The notes: generated from the letters alone by a model not told the origin. A stretch of DNA of 64,000 bases from Candidatus Peribacteria bacterium (GCA_023245935.1 JAHFJM010000003.1:1-64000), one strand, 5' to 3'; counted from the stretch's first letter, positions 23,347 through 32,533 are shown. A program made the numbers and translations.

Positions 23347-25224
23347 ATGGCATCGCCCAATCTTCTCCCGCCGCAGAGACGTCAGAATCAGGTTTTTTCC
23401 GCATTGTTGCTGATCTTCCTCATCGCAAGTTCCGTCTACTACATGACGGCGCCCGAGCGCAGCGAAGACGAGAAACTGACGACCGCGAAAGAGGTTCCGC
23501 TCAGCGAAATCACGCAGAAGTACTCACAGGGAAAACTCTCTGAAATTCTCGTTCGCGGCAGCAATGTGTACGCCAAGATGCTGTCGGGGAGTTACGTGCA
23601 ATCCTACAAGGAACTTGGCGACAGCATTGGCACGCTCGGGTGGAATGACCCCAAGAATCCAACGCCCGTTCGCGTCGACAACATCGAGCTCAAAAATTTC
23701 TTCAAGGATCACCTCGGAGACCTCGTATTCTTCATTCTGATGATCGGACTCGGGATGTGGGTGTTCCGCTCGCTTGCGAGGAGCCAGTCGAGTGCGATGT
23801 CGTTCGGGAAATCCCGCGCGCGTGTCGCCGATGCAAAGGACATCAAGACCACGTTCAAGGATGTGGCAGGTTGCGACGAGGCGAAGAATGAACTCGAAGA
23901 AATTGTCGACTTCTTAAAGAGTCCGAAGAAGTACACGGCGATCGGTGCCAAGATTCCGCGTGGAGCGCTCCTCGTCGGTGCGCCGGGAACGGGCAAGACG
24001 CTTCTGGCTCGGGCTGTAGCAGGGGAGGCTGGAGTACCCTTTTTCTCCATTTCTGGTTCCGAATTCGTCGAAATGTTTGTGGGAGTCGGTGCGAGTCGTG
24101 TGCGTGATCTGTTCCTGAAGGCGAAGCGCAATGCACCGTGCATCATTTTCATCGATGAGATCGATGCGGTCGGTCGTCAGCGCGGCGGAGCGGGCTTCGG
24201 CGGGGGACACGACGAGCGTGAACAGACACTGAACCAGATTCTCACCGAGATGGACGGCTTCGACAAAGAGACGAAGGTGATCGTGATGGCGGCGACGAAC
24301 CGCCCTGATGTGCTGGATGTTGCGCTTCTGCGTCCGGGTCGTTTCGATCGACGTGTGTTCATCGACAAGCCGGATCTGGTCGCACGCAAACTCATTCTCG
24401 AAGTGCATGCCAGAAACAAGAAGATGGGCAAAGGCATCGATCTCGAAGTGATTGCGAAGCAGACTGTGGGGCTTGCCGGTGCCGATCTCGAGAACATCAT
24501 GAATGAGGCGGCAATCTTCGCCGCCAAGCACGGCATGAAGACGATTGCGCAGGGTGATATCGTCGAAGCGGTTGAGAAAGTGGCTCTGGGATCCGAGAAA
24601 CGTTCACGCAAAATCAACGAGAAGGAGAAGAGCATCACCGCCTATCACGAAGTCGGGCATGCGATCGTCGGACACCTGTGCGAAGAATCCGATCCGCTGC
24701 ACAAAATCTCCATCATCTCCCGCGGGTTCGCCCTCGGCGTCACGTGGTTCCTGCCGAAGGAAGATCAGTACACGACGACGAAGCAGAAATTCCTCGATGA
24801 AATCTGCGGACTGCTTGGTGGCAGAGCAGCCGAAGAAATCGTCTTCCATGAAATCACGACCGGAGCCAGTAACGATATCGAGCGCGCATCCGCAATCGCG
24901 AGGTCCATGGCGATGCGGTACGGTATGGATCAGGAAGAGCTTGGCATCGTCAGTTACGGCGAGCGTCAGGGCGGTGCGGCACTCGGCGTTGACCTCGGAA
25001 TGACGAGGAATTACTCGGAAGATGCAGCCAAGAAGATCGACGCGTTCGTGCAGCGCACGATTGCGGCGCAGTACGTCCGCGCGAAAGGATTCATCGAAGC
25101 AAATCGCAGCAAAATGGAAACGATTGTCGCGAAGCTGCTGGAGATAGAGACGATGAGTCTTGAAGAATTCTTGGAGATTTTTGAGGGGAAGAAGGTGGAG
25201 AAGAAGACGAAGAAGATAGTGTAA
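23347..25224 (+). CDS. ftsH: ATP-dependent zinc metalloprotease FtsH
   Basis: A membrane-anchored AAA+ protease that degrades misassembled membrane proteins and some regulators. 625 residues: membrane helices near 15-31 and 125-142 enclose a small extracytoplasmic domain. The AAA module has Walker A GAPGTGKT (about 211-218), Walker [11 protein letters not shown] and the second region of homology [20 protein letters not shown]. The protease domain has zinc motif HEVGH (434-438; usually HEAGH). The ATG at 23347 gives a standard N-terminus; an upstream in-frame ATG at 23287 falls inside the terminator hairpin and is rejected. TACACT ends 10 nt before the start. Confidence 0.96.
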   Translation: MASPNLLPPQRRQNQVFSALLLIFLIASSVYYMTAPERSEDEKLTTAKEVPLSEITQKYSQGKLSEILVRGSNVYAKMLSGSYVQSYKELGDSIGTLGWNDPKNPTPVRVDNIELKNFFKDHLGDLVFFILMIGLGMWVFRSLARSQSSAMSFGKSRARVADAKDIKTTFKDVAGCDEAKNELEEIVDFLKSPKKYTAIGAKIPRGALLVGAPGTGKTLLARAVAGEAGVPFFSISGSEFVEMFVGVGASRVRDLFLKAKRNAPCIIFIDEIDAVGRQRGGAGFGGGHDEREQTLNQILTEMDGFDKETKVIVMAATNRPDVLDVALLRPGRFDRRVFIDKPDLVARKLILEVHARNKKMGKGIDLEVIAKQTVGLAGADLENIMNEAAIFAAKHGMKTIAQGDIVEAVEKVALGSEKRSRKINEKEKSITAYHEVGHAIVGHLCEESDPLHKISIISRGFALGVTWFLPKEDQYTTTKQKFLDEICGLLGGRAAEEIVFHEITTGASNDIERASAIARSMAMRYGMDQEELGIVSYGERQGGAALGVDLGMTRNYSEDAAKKIDAFVQRTIAAQYVRAKGFIEANRSKMETIVAKLLEIETMSLEEFLEIFEGKKVEKKTKKIV

Positions 25225-25235
25225 GGCTGTTGTGG

Positions 25236-25241
25236 TACACT
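25236..25241 (+). promoter_or_regulatory. -10 box (TACACT) of purB, leaderless arrangement
   Basis: TACACT ends 8 nt before the purB ATG at 25250. No RBS is seen in the pyrimidine-rich gap. Confidence 0.5.
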
Positions 25242-25249
25242 CTTCCCCA

Positions 25250-26563
25250 ATGCAGCCCCTCTCTCCGCTCGACGGTCGCTATGCAAGCAAAGTCGATCCG
25301 CTGCGTGCGTTCTTCACCGAAGACGCGCTTATCCGCGCGAGGATCATGGTCGAGCTTCGCTATCTGATCGCTCTGGGTGAGGAGAAAGGCATTCCGGAAC
25401 TGAAGCCTTTTTCCGAGAAAGAAAAGACAGCGATGAAGAAAATCGTGGAATCGTTTTCCGAAAAAGATGCCGATGCCGTGCGCGCAATCGAGAAGACGAC
25501 GAATCACGACGTGAAAGCCGTTGAGTACTACCTGCGCGAGCGACTGAAGAAAGACCTTGGCAAAGGCTTCCAGTGCGAGTTTCTGCACTTCGCGCTGACG
25601 AGCGAAGACGTCAACAATCTTGCGTATGGATTTCTGATCAACACAGCTCTTCACGAAGTTCTTCTTCCGAATCTGGAAGAAGTTGCTATAGAACTTTCTG
25701 CGATGGCAAAGAAGAACGAAAAAGTTTCCATGCTCAGCCTCACGCACGGGCAGCCCGCAACGCCGACGACTCTCGGCAAAGAGATGATGGTGTTCGTTGA
25801 TCGACTCGAACGCCAGAACGATGTGCTTTCGACGTTCGTCATGCAGGGAAAGTTCGGCGGAGCGGTTGGTAATTTCGTGGCTCACCGAAGCGCATATCCG
25901 GCAATCGATTGGGAGTCTTTCGGAGCGCGGTTCGTCGCGTCGCTCGGCATGGAACCGCTCGAGCACACGACGCAGATCAATCCGCACGATGATCTTGCGG
26001 AAATGAGTCACCTCTTCGTCCGCATCAACACGATTCTCCTCAGTCTCAGTCGCGATTGCTGGGCGTATATTTCACGCGGAGTCTTTAAGCAGAGCGTGCT
26101 CAAAGGCGAGGTCGGTTCTTCCACGATGCCGCACAAGGTGAACCCGATCGATTTCGAGAATGCGGAAGGCAATCTGGGGCTCAGTACTGCGCTTTTCGAT
26201 CACTTCGCACTGAAGCTCCCGGTCAGTCGGCTCCAGCGCGATCTCTCCGATTCCACCGTGCAACGCAATATCGGTGTCGCATTCGGATATCACACTCTCG
26301 CCGTTGCATCTCTCAAGAAAGGGCTCTCGAAGCTCTCAGTCGATACTGCGATGCTGAAGTCAGAGCTTGCAATGCATCCGGAAGTACTGACCGAAGCGAT
26401 ACAGACCGTGATGCGAAAAAACGGCATGAGCGATGCGTACGAACAGATGAAGGCATTGTCCCGGGGGAAGAATGTTTCTTTCGCCGACCTCAGGAAATTT
26501 GTGACGAACCTGAAGATCAGTGTGGATGACAAAAAGCGCCTGCTCAAGCTGCTTGGTCAGTAG
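25250..26563 (+). CDS. purB: Adenylosuccinate lyase
   Basis: Removes fumarate from SAICAR and from adenylosuccinate, acting after PurC in purine synthesis and also in AMP formation. The 437-residue protein shows LSPLDGRYASKV at the N-terminus, the TSEDVNN substrate loop, the LTHGQPATPTTLGKE segment with catalytic His, and the fumarase/aspartase-superfamily signature SSTMPHKVNPIDFENAEGN carrying the mobile catalytic Ser. The start at 25250 is preferred to an in-frame start at 25232 because MQPLSPLDGRY matches the family. Confidence 0.96.
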   Translation: MQPLSPLDGRYASKVDPLRAFFTEDALIRARIMVELRYLIALGEEKGIPELKPFSEKEKTAMKKIVESFSEKDADAVRAIEKTTNHDVKAVEYYLRERLKKDLGKGFQCEFLHFALTSEDVNNLAYGFLINTALHEVLLPNLEEVAIELSAMAKKNEKVSMLSLTHGQPATPTTLGKEMMVFVDRLERQNDVLSTFVMQGKFGGAVGNFVAHRSAYPAIDWESFGARFVASLGMEPLEHTTQINPHDDLAEMSHLFVRINTILLSLSRDCWAYISRGVFKQSVLKGEVGSSTMPHKVNPIDFENAEGNLGLSTALFDHFALKLPVSRLQRDLSDSTVQRNIGVAFGYHTLAVASLKKGLSKLSVDTAMLKSELAMHPEVLTEAIQTVMRKNGMSDAYEQMKALSRGKNVSFADLRKFVTNLKISVDDKKRLLKLLGQ

Positions 26564-26632
26564 GAGTGTCAGAAATAATTGACAACGTGCGGGAGATCAC
26601 TAGTCTTTCGAAAACTTTTTCCCATTGTTTCT

Positions 26633-27040
26633 ATGAGCTTCAACACACCCGAAACCGAATCATCGAATCCGATAGGTGCGGATCCAGCATCTCTTTTGGA
26701 GCGTTCCGCGCTGCTTGTTTCTTTTGCGGATCCTGAGGAGAGAGGAAAGAGTTTTAAGGAATTGCATTTGGAGGGTCGTACTGCAGATGCAAAACTGAGT
26801 GATTGGGGCAAGAAGGTCGACGAATTCCAGGATTTGTTCGTGCGCACCCCACTGGATGCATTGGGGCAAGATGAGGCGATCATCAGAGGCAGGATCAGGA
26901 GAATGATGCAATTCAAACATGAATCCACTCGTCGTGATGTCGCACTCGCACTGCGTGGAGCTGCTCTCAGCCGCAATGAGGATGACGAATACGATCTGCC
27001 GGGTGATTCAGGAAACCCGTCTTCGATTGACATATTCTAA
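26633..27040 (+). CDS. Hypothetical protein
   Basis: A 135-residue soluble, acidic and mostly helical protein with no signal peptide, membrane segment or recognisable motif. The chosen ATG at 26633 gives MSFNTPETES; an in-frame start at 26579 would add 18 residues of less likely composition. It stands alone between purB and a larger unknown gene. The family is not recognised. Confidence 0.5.
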   Translation: MSFNTPETESSNPIGADPASLLERSALLVSFADPEERGKSFKELHLEGRTADAKLSDWGKKVDEFQDLFVRTPLDALGQDEAIIRGRIRRMMQFKHESTRRDVALALRGAALSRNEDDEYDLPGDSGNPSSIDIF

Positions 27041-27112
27041 TACTATTTTTTAGTTTCTCCAATAGTGCTAGAATCTCACGCGCATATTTTCGTATTCAAT
27101 ACGAAAATTTCT

Positions 27113-28687
27113 ATGGAACCCCCTCCTCCTCCCGGCGAAAAAAAATCTGCAGCGCAGGTTTTGAATGTGATGGAGAAGATCAAAACCGCCATCTGGGAGA
27201 AGCGACCCATTCTGGGTGAAATCATGCAGAAGCACGGCGGGAAGATCCTGTCTCAGTACAGTGAGGATTTCATGGATGTGAACCCCGCCCCCGGGCTGGA
27301 TCATCGCAAGCCGGAACTGATTTCGATGGTCGAAGAACTCGTGACCGGTCGCTTGGGTGCGGAGGTCGGCAAAGGTGTGGCAAGACAGCTCACGAAGCTC
27401 CCGCTCGTCTCGACGGCCGACCATCACTCCATCAACCAGCATCCCTTCTTCCTGAATGCTGAGATCATCTCCGGTATTCCCCTCTACGAACATCCGGATC
27501 CCGAGATCAACTACATGATCGCATTCTCGTTCGCGAGTGTATCGGTCAACAATCAGTCCGGCTTCGCGCGCGGGCTTCTCTTCAACGGAGGCATCAACGG
27601 TTCCAGTAACCTCATCAAGCTGCCGATTCTCGCCGACAAATATAAAATGTCGGTCGTGTACGGCTGCAAACCGTACACGAGAGAAGACCTGACCAAAGCC
27701 GAGAACGAGATTCTCAAGAAAGAGCGCGCAGGTCTTCTGGCACACGGAAAATCCGAGAAGATTCTTGCGACGATGGAGGAACTGCTTGGATCCGAAGACG
27801 TGCTGCACGCGAGCAATTTCTGTTCTCAGCTCACGCGGATCAATTATCGGTACTGGCCGAAGTTGTTTCATGATCCGAAAGGGCATACCGGCGTGCAGAG
27901 CCACAAAGTTCCCGACCTCATTTACCTCGACATCGAAACACTCGTGACGCAGACGCTCCTTCGTCATCATCTCTCGAAGAGCGGTTCGCTGCTGCATCGC
28001 GTTCTCTTCGATCCTGCGCTCCGACCATTGCTTCTCAAGCATTTCGAAGGCATTCCCGGTGCGTTTTCCGCTCCCGGCGATTGGGGGACGTTCCTCTTCT
28101 GGGGATTCGATGAGAAAGGGCATCGCGTACGTCTTCTGCTGAACGAAGGCAGGCTGGTTTCGAGAGACGGTGTGATCGATATCGAGCTCACGCCCGACGC
28201 GATCGGAGAAGCGCTTCGAAACAAGAAAATGTTGCCGAGCATGCTGACAAGCTATCTGACCGTATCGCTCTACTACGGCATGAAGTGTCTCGGAGGATTT
28301 TGCCAAGTGCACGATCTCACGCTCTGCAAAGAGGCATGGAAGCAGTTGCTGCTCGAGATCGGGGAAACATCCGAAGCCGAGGCGATCGTCCCCGTACAGA
28401 CCAAAGAACTCGGCGGCGACGGTCTCGTGCTCGCGTACCTGCGTACGGCGACCGGCAATACGGTTCCCGCAAACGGTTTCGATATGATTCTTGACGAAGC
28501 AGACACGAGTTTCGATCACTACGTCGCACTGAGTAAGCGTGTGACGCTCTCCGAAATGATGGCACCGATGCTTCCTGAAATGTACACGGTGCTCTACTCG
28601 GAGCAGCAGCGCGACCTTGAACTGCTCTCCATCACCCCCGAACAGATTTTCGAAGCGACGGGACTTCGAAGCAAGCTGACGGCGTAG
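27113..28687 (+). CDS. Large hypothetical cytoplasmic protein
   Basis: 524 residues, no signal peptide or membrane helix. It has well-ordered, enzyme-like composition with conserved-looking patches: VSTADHHSINQHPFFLN near 117, FARGLLFNGGINGSSN near 152, HASNFCSQLTRINYRYW near 235, and GGDGLVLAYLRTATGNTVP near 440. The clustered His and Asn could bind a ligand or metal, but I cannot assign a family. Length, codon regularity and a clean start (MEPPPPPGEKK) support a real gene. Upstream, a small hairpin CGTATT/AATACG lies near 27090-27104. Confidence 0.7.
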   Translation: MEPPPPPGEKKSAAQVLNVMEKIKTAIWEKRPILGEIMQKHGGKILSQYSEDFMDVNPAPGLDHRKPELISMVEELVTGRLGAEVGKGVARQLTKLPLVSTADHHSINQHPFFLNAEIISGIPLYEHPDPEINYMIAFSFASVSVNNQSGFARGLLFNGGINGSSNLIKLPILADKYKMSVVYGCKPYTREDLTKAENEILKKERAGLLAHGKSEKILATMEELLGSEDVLHASNFCSQLTRINYRYWPKLFHDPKGHTGVQSHKVPDLIYLDIETLVTQTLLRHHLSKSGSLLHRVLFDPALRPLLLKHFEGIPGAFSAPGDWGTFLFWGFDEKGHRVRLLLNEGRLVSRDGVIDIELTPDAIGEALRNKKMLPSMLTSYLTVSLYYGMKCLGGFCQVHDLTLCKEAWKQLLLEIGETSEAEAIVPVQTKELGGDGLVLAYLRTATGNTVPANGFDMILDEADTSFDHYVALSKRVTLSEMMAPMLPEMYTVLYSEQQRDLELLSITPEQIFEATGLRSKLTA

Positions 28688-28695
28688 CTGGCTTG

Positions 28696-28723
28696 CCCTG
28701 AGCGAGCGTAGCGAGTCGAAGGG
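28696..28723. repeat. Palindromic repeat, family with the thyA insertion
   Basis: A 28-bp imperfect palindrome that begins CCCTGAGCG and ends GAGTCGAAGGG, located just after the stop of the 524-residue hypothetical gene. The same two ends flank the element inside thyA at 31666-31702. Confidence 0.75.
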
Positions 28724-28792
28724 TGCAGACATTCCCGTTTCTTGCTACACTTTCGCGGTCCTCGATCTTTTTTGTTGCGGAGTTGCAGACAA

Positions 28793-28878
28793 GCCCAGGT
28801 GGCGAAATGGCAGACGCACTACCTTGAGGTGGTAGCGGGAGCAATCCCGTGGAGGTTCGAGTCCTCTCCTGGGCACCA
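28793..28878 (+). tRNA. tRNA-Leu (anticodon GAG)
   Basis: Acceptor GCCCAGG/CCTGGGC, D arm GCG/CGC, anticodon stem CTACC/GGTAG enclosing TTGAGGT (anticodon GAG), a long variable arm CGGGAGCAATCCCG as expected for class II tRNA-Leu, and T arm GGAGG/CCTCT around TTCGAGT. The 3' ACCA is encoded. Confidence 0.96.
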
Positions 28879-28923
28879 TAGAAAAATAGGGGTTTTTGTT
28901 TGATGGAAGCCATTTTCCTGTAA

Positions 28924-28952
28924 TTGTTAATATAGTAAAAATGTTGTATAAT
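28924..28952 (+). promoter_or_regulatory. Strong promoter of the M15 peptidase gene (TTGTTA - 17 bp - TATAAT)
   Basis: TTGTTA at 28924-28929 and TATAAT at 28947-28952 with a 17-bp spacer in A/T-rich DNA. Predicted transcription starts near 28959, leaving a leader of about 70 nt that contains the palindrome at 28970-28983. Confidence 0.7.
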
Positions 28953-28969
28953 ATATATTGGTTCCTTCA

Positions 28970-28983
28970 CATCAACGTTGATG
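28970..28983. promoter_or_regulatory. 14-bp perfect palindrome in the 5' leader
   Basis: CATCAACGTTGATG is a perfect palindrome 18 nt after the -10 box, nested inside TTCAC (28966-28970) and GTGAA further downstream, followed by a T-rich run. It could be a repressor operator or a leader hairpin acting as attenuator. Confidence 0.5.
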
Positions 28984-29029
28984 GGGAAAAGTGAACCGTT
29001 TTTGGTGTTTCTTTTGAAAGGAGGCTCTC

Positions 29030-30256
29030 ATGAGCCGCTTCCAGTACCCGGTGTCTATGGATCAGTGGAGGAAGACTCCGATTCAGCGGGGTATCAACCC
29101 TTTGACTAACTTGGTCGAAGGGGATGACTCCGGGTATCGTCAAATGACGACACTCCAAATCAATTCGAGTCCACTGGTCGTGCCTGTCGTCGAAGTCCGC
29201 GCCAGCTATGACGGCATGAACGAGTTCGGTGTTTTCCATCCCGAAATTGCCCTTGCGGGTGGTTTCAGTGACGGGAAACTTGTGTTGCGGGAAACCGCGG
29301 CTCGAGCAATCGAATACCTCGACGATTTGGTGCGACAAGCATCCGACAACCAGTTCAAACTGGTTGCTCTGGATGGGTTCCGTTCAGGTGCTCGGCAGTC
29401 TGCGGGTTTCACCCGCTTGCTGCGTGAGCAGATGAAGGTCATCGGTCTGACCGTGAATGGCGTCAGCGACCGTATCGCTGATTTCATCGCTGCCGGAAAT
29501 ATCGCCGACGGAACCTTCTCTTGGGTCAATTTGATCCGGAGCCCAGGCTTCGCAGCTGCGGTGAAGCGTCTGAAAGCCAACTCGGTTTTCATGGAGCAGA
29601 TCACTGATTTTGCTGCGAAAAGTTCACAGGAGCACTTTTCAGAGCAGGACATCGATGAAGCGATTCTCACCTATCTCACCATTTCCGCGAATAGCGGGAT
29701 TGGTGAAGGCGGGGGATTGGAGCTGAATTTCGAATGTAACGCGCATGCCGGAGGCGGAGCCTGCGACGTGTTCGTTGTTGAAGTGAAAAGTGGGCGGCCG
29801 ATTAACATCGTTCCGTTCGACTATGCCGGCGACGAAGCCGGTATGGACTTTATGGAGCGTGAGGGAAGCTACCAAGCGTACCTCAAGGCTGCGGCTGAGA
29901 AGCCGGAACTCCAGAAGCATCTCGAGAAGCTCGGGTATCGAACGCCGGAGTTTTTCCAGCCCTCGGACTGGAGTTATTTCCAGTCAGCCAATCGGTTGCT
30001 GTACCATGCTGCCAAAGCCATTGGCTGTACGTATTACAGCGGTGATGTTGGCGGCGAAAACTGGCACTTGGAACCCGGGAACATGGTCTATGACCCTGCG
30101 ACCGGTGACTTGGTCGCCTGTGAACGATTAACGGCGAGTGCCTATCCCGATTCCGGGAACCCAGGGCATACGCTCCAAAAGATTGGCAAGGATGCCATCG
30201 CCGTTTGGGGCGGAAAGTCCGCTCACCTTCTCGCTCGAGACCTCGGTCTCAAGTAA
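29030..30256 (+). CDS. M15 (VanX-like) D,D-dipeptidase family protein
   Basis: 408 residues with no signal peptide, so probably cytoplasmic. The C-terminal half carries the LAS/M15 metallopeptidase pattern: FRSGARQ near 123, HAGGGACDVFVV near 240 (His and Asp zinc ligands), and GGENWHLEPGN near 340 (catalytic Glu and third ligand His), as in VanX/DdpX. Such enzymes cut D-Ala-D-Ala or related peptides in cell-wall turnover or glycopeptide resistance; the exact substrate cannot be told. A strong AAAGGAGG lies 7 nt before the ATG, unusual in this window. It sits directly after tRNA-Leu with its own promoter and terminator, suggesting acquisition by transfer. Confidence 0.75.
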   Translation: MSRFQYPVSMDQWRKTPIQRGINPLTNLVEGDDSGYRQMTTLQINSSPLVVPVVEVRASYDGMNEFGVFHPEIALAGGFSDGKLVLRETAARAIEYLDDLVRQASDNQFKLVALDGFRSGARQSAGFTRLLREQMKVIGLTVNGVSDRIADFIAAGNIADGTFSWVNLIRSPGFAAAVKRLKANSVFMEQITDFAAKSSQEHFSEQDIDEAILTYLTISANSGIGEGGGLELNFECNAHAGGGACDVFVVEVKSGRPINIVPFDYAGDEAGMDFMEREGSYQAYLKAAAEKPELQKHLEKLGYRTPEFFQPSDWSYFQSANRLLYHAAKAIGCTYYSGDVGGENWHLEPGNMVYDPATGDLVACERLTASAYPDSGNPGHTLQKIGKDAIAVWGGKSAHLLARDLGLK

Positions 30257-30287
30257 CCATCAACATTGACAAGAAAGGAGCTATAGA

Positions 30288-30320
30288 AGCCCTGCATCGA
30301 AAGATGTAGGGCTTTGCTTT
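30288..30320 (+). terminator. Intrinsic terminator with GAAA tetraloop
   Basis: AGCCCTGCATC (30288-30298) pairs with GATGTAGGGCT (30303-30313) through one G-T wobble, closing a GAAA tetraloop and followed by TTTGCTTTG. It terminates the M15 peptidase transcript. Confidence 0.8.
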
Positions 30321-30330
30321 GTGTCTTTGC

Positions 30331-30336
30331 TATCCT
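30331..30336 (+). promoter_or_regulatory. -10 box (TATCCT) of the aminotransferase gene, leaderless arrangement
   Basis: TATCCT ends 6 nt before the ATG at 30343, with no RBS. It lies immediately after the preceding terminator, consistent with a new transcription unit. Confidence 0.5.
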
Positions 30337-30342
30337 CTCCCC

Positions 30343-31188
30343 ATGATCGTCTGCATCAATGGAAAATTTACAGATGAAAAGAAGGCAACCGTGTCGGTTC
30401 TCGACAACGGTTTTCTCTATGCTGATGGATTCTACGATACGCTGCGCGTCTATAACGGCGTGCTGTTCGAGCTGTCGCTGCACCTGAAGCGGATTGAGAG
30501 TACGGCGCGCGTGATGAATATTCCGCTGCCGCATCGTCTTGAGGTTCTCTCTGATTGGCTTTCGCAGATCGTTCAAAAAAATTCGCTTCGCGATGCACGT
30601 GTGCGTATGACAGTCACTCGTGGAGCACAGGGTCGGGATTTTTCGAAGGCGAAAAAGCCGACGATCGTTCTTACCTGCGAGAAGCTGAAGATCAGAAATG
30701 GTTCACCGCGAGTCGAGAGTGCCTGCACGATGCGCTTCGAGAGGAGCGAACCCTCGAGGAAAACTCTCGGCGGGCTTGCCGTCTTGCCTCTCGCAATGAG
30801 AACAGCGAAGGAGAACGGGTGCGAGCACGCGATTGGAATCGACGGAAACGGGTTCGTGCGGGAAGCCGCGACGAGCAATGTGTTCGTCGTGCGCAGCGGT
30901 CGTCTCCTGACACCGAAGAATAACATTCTCCCCGGGCTCACGCGCAGTCGCGTAATCGCTCTCGCACGCAGCCTGAAACTTCGTGTCAGGATTAAAAATT
31001 TCAAGAGATCGCTTCTCCTCTCATCGGATGAGGTCTTCCTCACGAATCGAGTCAGAGAAATTATTCCGATCGTGAGCGTGAATGGCAAAAAAATCGGGAC
31101 GGGGAAGGTCGGATCGGTGACGAAGAAGCTGGCTGATGCGTATGAAACCTGTGTGCGGCAGTACGCCTCCTGTACCATGCAGGCATGA
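30343..31188 (+). CDS. Class IV aminotransferase (D-alanine / branched-chain type fold)
   Basis: 281 residues of the PLP fold-type IV family. Seen: the N-terminal INGKF and [20 protein letters not shown] (substrate loop), [11 protein letters not shown], the likely Schiff-base lysine in [11 protein letters not shown] near 140, and the PLP phosphate-binding [14 protein letters not shown] near 180. The family includes D-amino-acid transaminase, IlvE and 4-amino-4-deoxychorismate lyase (PabC). Position next to thyA and folA makes a PabC-like folate role attractive, but that is inference and the substrate is unassigned. The stop overlaps the thyA start by 4 nt (ATGA). Confidence 0.82.
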   Translation: MIVCINGKFTDEKKATVSVLDNGFLYADGFYDTLRVYNGVLFELSLHLKRIESTARVMNIPLPHRLEVLSDWLSQIVQKNSLRDARVRMTVTRGAQGRDFSKAKKPTIVLTCEKLKIRNGSPRVESACTMRFERSEPSRKTLGGLAVLPLAMRTAKENGCEHAIGIDGNGFVREAATSNVFVVRSGRLLTPKNNILPGLTRSRVIALARSLKLRVRIKNFKRSLLLSSDEVFLTNRVREIIPIVSVNGKKIGTGKVGSVTKKLADAYETCVRQYASCTMQA

Positions 31189-32027
31189 AGCAATACCTCG
31201 ACCTCCTGCGGCACGTCCAGGGTCACGGCACGAAGAAAGACGACCGAACGGGAACGGGAACGCTCTCGGTGTTCGGCTATCAAATGCGGTTTAATCTCGC
31301 CGACGGCTTTCCGCTGCTCACGACGAAGAAGGTGCACACGAAATCGATCATTCATGAACTTCTCTGGTTTCTGAAAGGGGAGACGAACATTCGGTACCTG
31401 AAGGACAACGGCGTTTCGATCTGGGACGAGTGGGCGGATACAGACGGAAATCTCGGTCCTGTCTACGGCTCGCAGTGGAGGAGTTGGCAGGGGGCGGACG
31501 GGAAGACGTACGATCAGATCACGAGCGTGATCGAGCAGATCAAGAAGAATCCGAATTCGAGGCGACTGATCGTGTCAGCGTGGAACGTACCATTCATCGA
31601 GAGTATGGCACTGCCGCCGTGTCACTGTTTCTTTCAGTTTTGGGTTTCGCCCCCGGCGAAATCCACCCTGAGCGATCCCGCCTCAGCGGGAGAGTCGAAG
31701 GGTACATTATCGTGCCAGCTCTATCAGAGAAGTGCTGATGTCTTCCTCGGTGTGCCGTTCAACATTGCTTCGTATGCGCTTCTCACACACATGGTTGCGC
31801 AGGTCACGGGGCTTGAAGTAGGGGATTTCGTGCATACGCTCGGCGATGCGCATCTGTATTTGAATCATCTGGAGCAGGCGAAGCTCCAGCTTTCGCGTGA
31901 GCCGAGAAAGTTGCCGGTGCTGAAGCTGAATAAGGAGAGAAAAAATATTTTTGATTTTGTGTTTGATGATATTGCGATTGAAGGATATGAACCGCATGAC
32001 GCGATAAAGGCACCGATAGCTGTTTGA
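31185..32027 (+). CDS. thyA: Thymidylate synthase with a 19-residue in-frame insertion
   Basis: Converts dUMP to dTMP using methylene-tetrahydrofolate. 280 residues with [13 protein letters not shown], the catalytic Cys146 in LPPCHC (same number as E. coli), [19 protein letters not shown] and the C-terminal ...APIAV end. Between FQFWV and TLSCQLYQ, where family members have a short turn of about four residues, there are 19 residues (155-173, nt 31647-31703). They are encoded by two adjacent hairpin sequences and belong to a repeat also found at 28696. All catalytic residues are intact, so the enzyme is probably active with an extended surface loop. DHFR follows 17 nt later. Confidence 0.95.
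   Translation: MKQYLDLLRHVQGHGTKKDDRTGTGTLSVFGYQMRFNLADGFPLLTTKKVHTKSIIHELLWFLKGETNIRYLKDNGVSIWDEWADTDGNLGPVYGSQWRSWQGADGKTYDQITSVIEQIKKNPNSRRLIVSAWNVPFIESMALPPCHCFFQFWVSPPAKSTLSDPASAGESKGTLSCQLYQRSADVFLGVPFNIASYALLTHMVAQVTGLEVGDFVHTLGDAHLYLNHLEQAKLQLSREPRKLPVLKLNKERKNIFDFVFDDIAIEGYEPHDAIKAPIAV
31645..31702. repeat. Palindromic element inserted in frame inside thyA
   Basis: Two abutting hairpins: TTTCGCC/GGCGAAA around CCC (31645-31661), and a 37-bp element (31666-31702) that begins CCCTGAGCGA, has core stem TCCCGC/GCGGGA, and ends GAGTCGAAGGG. The latter shares its ends with the intergenic repeat at 28696-28723. The inserted coding length is exactly 57 nt. Confidence 0.8.
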
Positions 32028-32032
32028 CGTGT

Positions 32033-32038
32033 TAAACT
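32033..32038 (+). promoter_or_regulatory. -10 box (TAAACT) before folA, leaderless arrangement
   Basis: TAAACT ends 6 nt before the folA ATG at 32045, in the 17-nt gap after thyA. No -35 is evident, so folA could equally be transcribed from upstream. Confidence 0.35.
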
Positions 32039-32044
32039 GTCGGC

Positions 32045-32533
32045 ATGATTCTCTCCCTCATCGTCGCCGCGTCGGAAAACAATGTTATCGGGAAAGGCAA
32101 TAAACTCCCATGGCATCTGCCGGATGATCTGAAGAGATTCAAAGCACTCACAAAAGGACATCCGATCATCATGGGGAGAAAAACATTCGAATCGATCGGC
32201 AGAGTGCTGCCGGATCGGGTGAATATTGTCGTGTCGAACACATTGGAGGAAGCACCCGCAGGAACGTTGCTTGCGAATTCTCTGACTGCCGCTCTGGATC
32301 TCGCGAAGACGAGTGACGAAGCGTTCATCATCGGCGGATCGCAGCTGTTTGCGATGAGCTTGCCGCTCGCGGGTCGTCTCTTCCTCACACGTGTGCATGC
32401 GACGATCGACGGCGATGTCTCCCTGCCGACGATCGATTTCTCCAAGTGGAAGGAAATGTGCAGAGAAGAACATCCGAAGGATTCGGATCATCAGTACTCG
32501 TTCACATTTTTGAACTACGAACGGATGCAGTAA
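32045..32533 (+). CDS. folA: Dihydrofolate reductase
   Basis: Reduces dihydrofolate, made by ThyA, back to tetrahydrofolate with NADPH. The 162-residue protein has LIVAASENNVIGKGNKLPWHLPDDLKRF with the conserved active-site Asp (residue 28), MGRKTFESIG (cofactor loop), and EAFIIGGSQLF. Its place 17 nt downstream of thyA couples the two steps of the thymidylate cycle. Confidence 0.96.
   Translation: MILSLIVAASENNVIGKGNKLPWHLPDDLKRFKALTKGHPIIMGRKTFESIGRVLPDRVNIVVSNTLEEAPAGTLLANSLTAALDLAKTSDEAFIIGGSQLFAMSLPLAGRLFLTRVHATIDGDVSLPTIDFSKWKEMCREEHPKDSDHQYSFTFLNYERMQ

Noticed and set aside
27068-28732. 554-codon minus-strand open frame opposite the 524-residue hypothetical gene
   Set aside because: Composition is Arg/His/Glu-heavy and lacks structure; the plus-strand protein has ordered, enzyme-like composition and a clean start.
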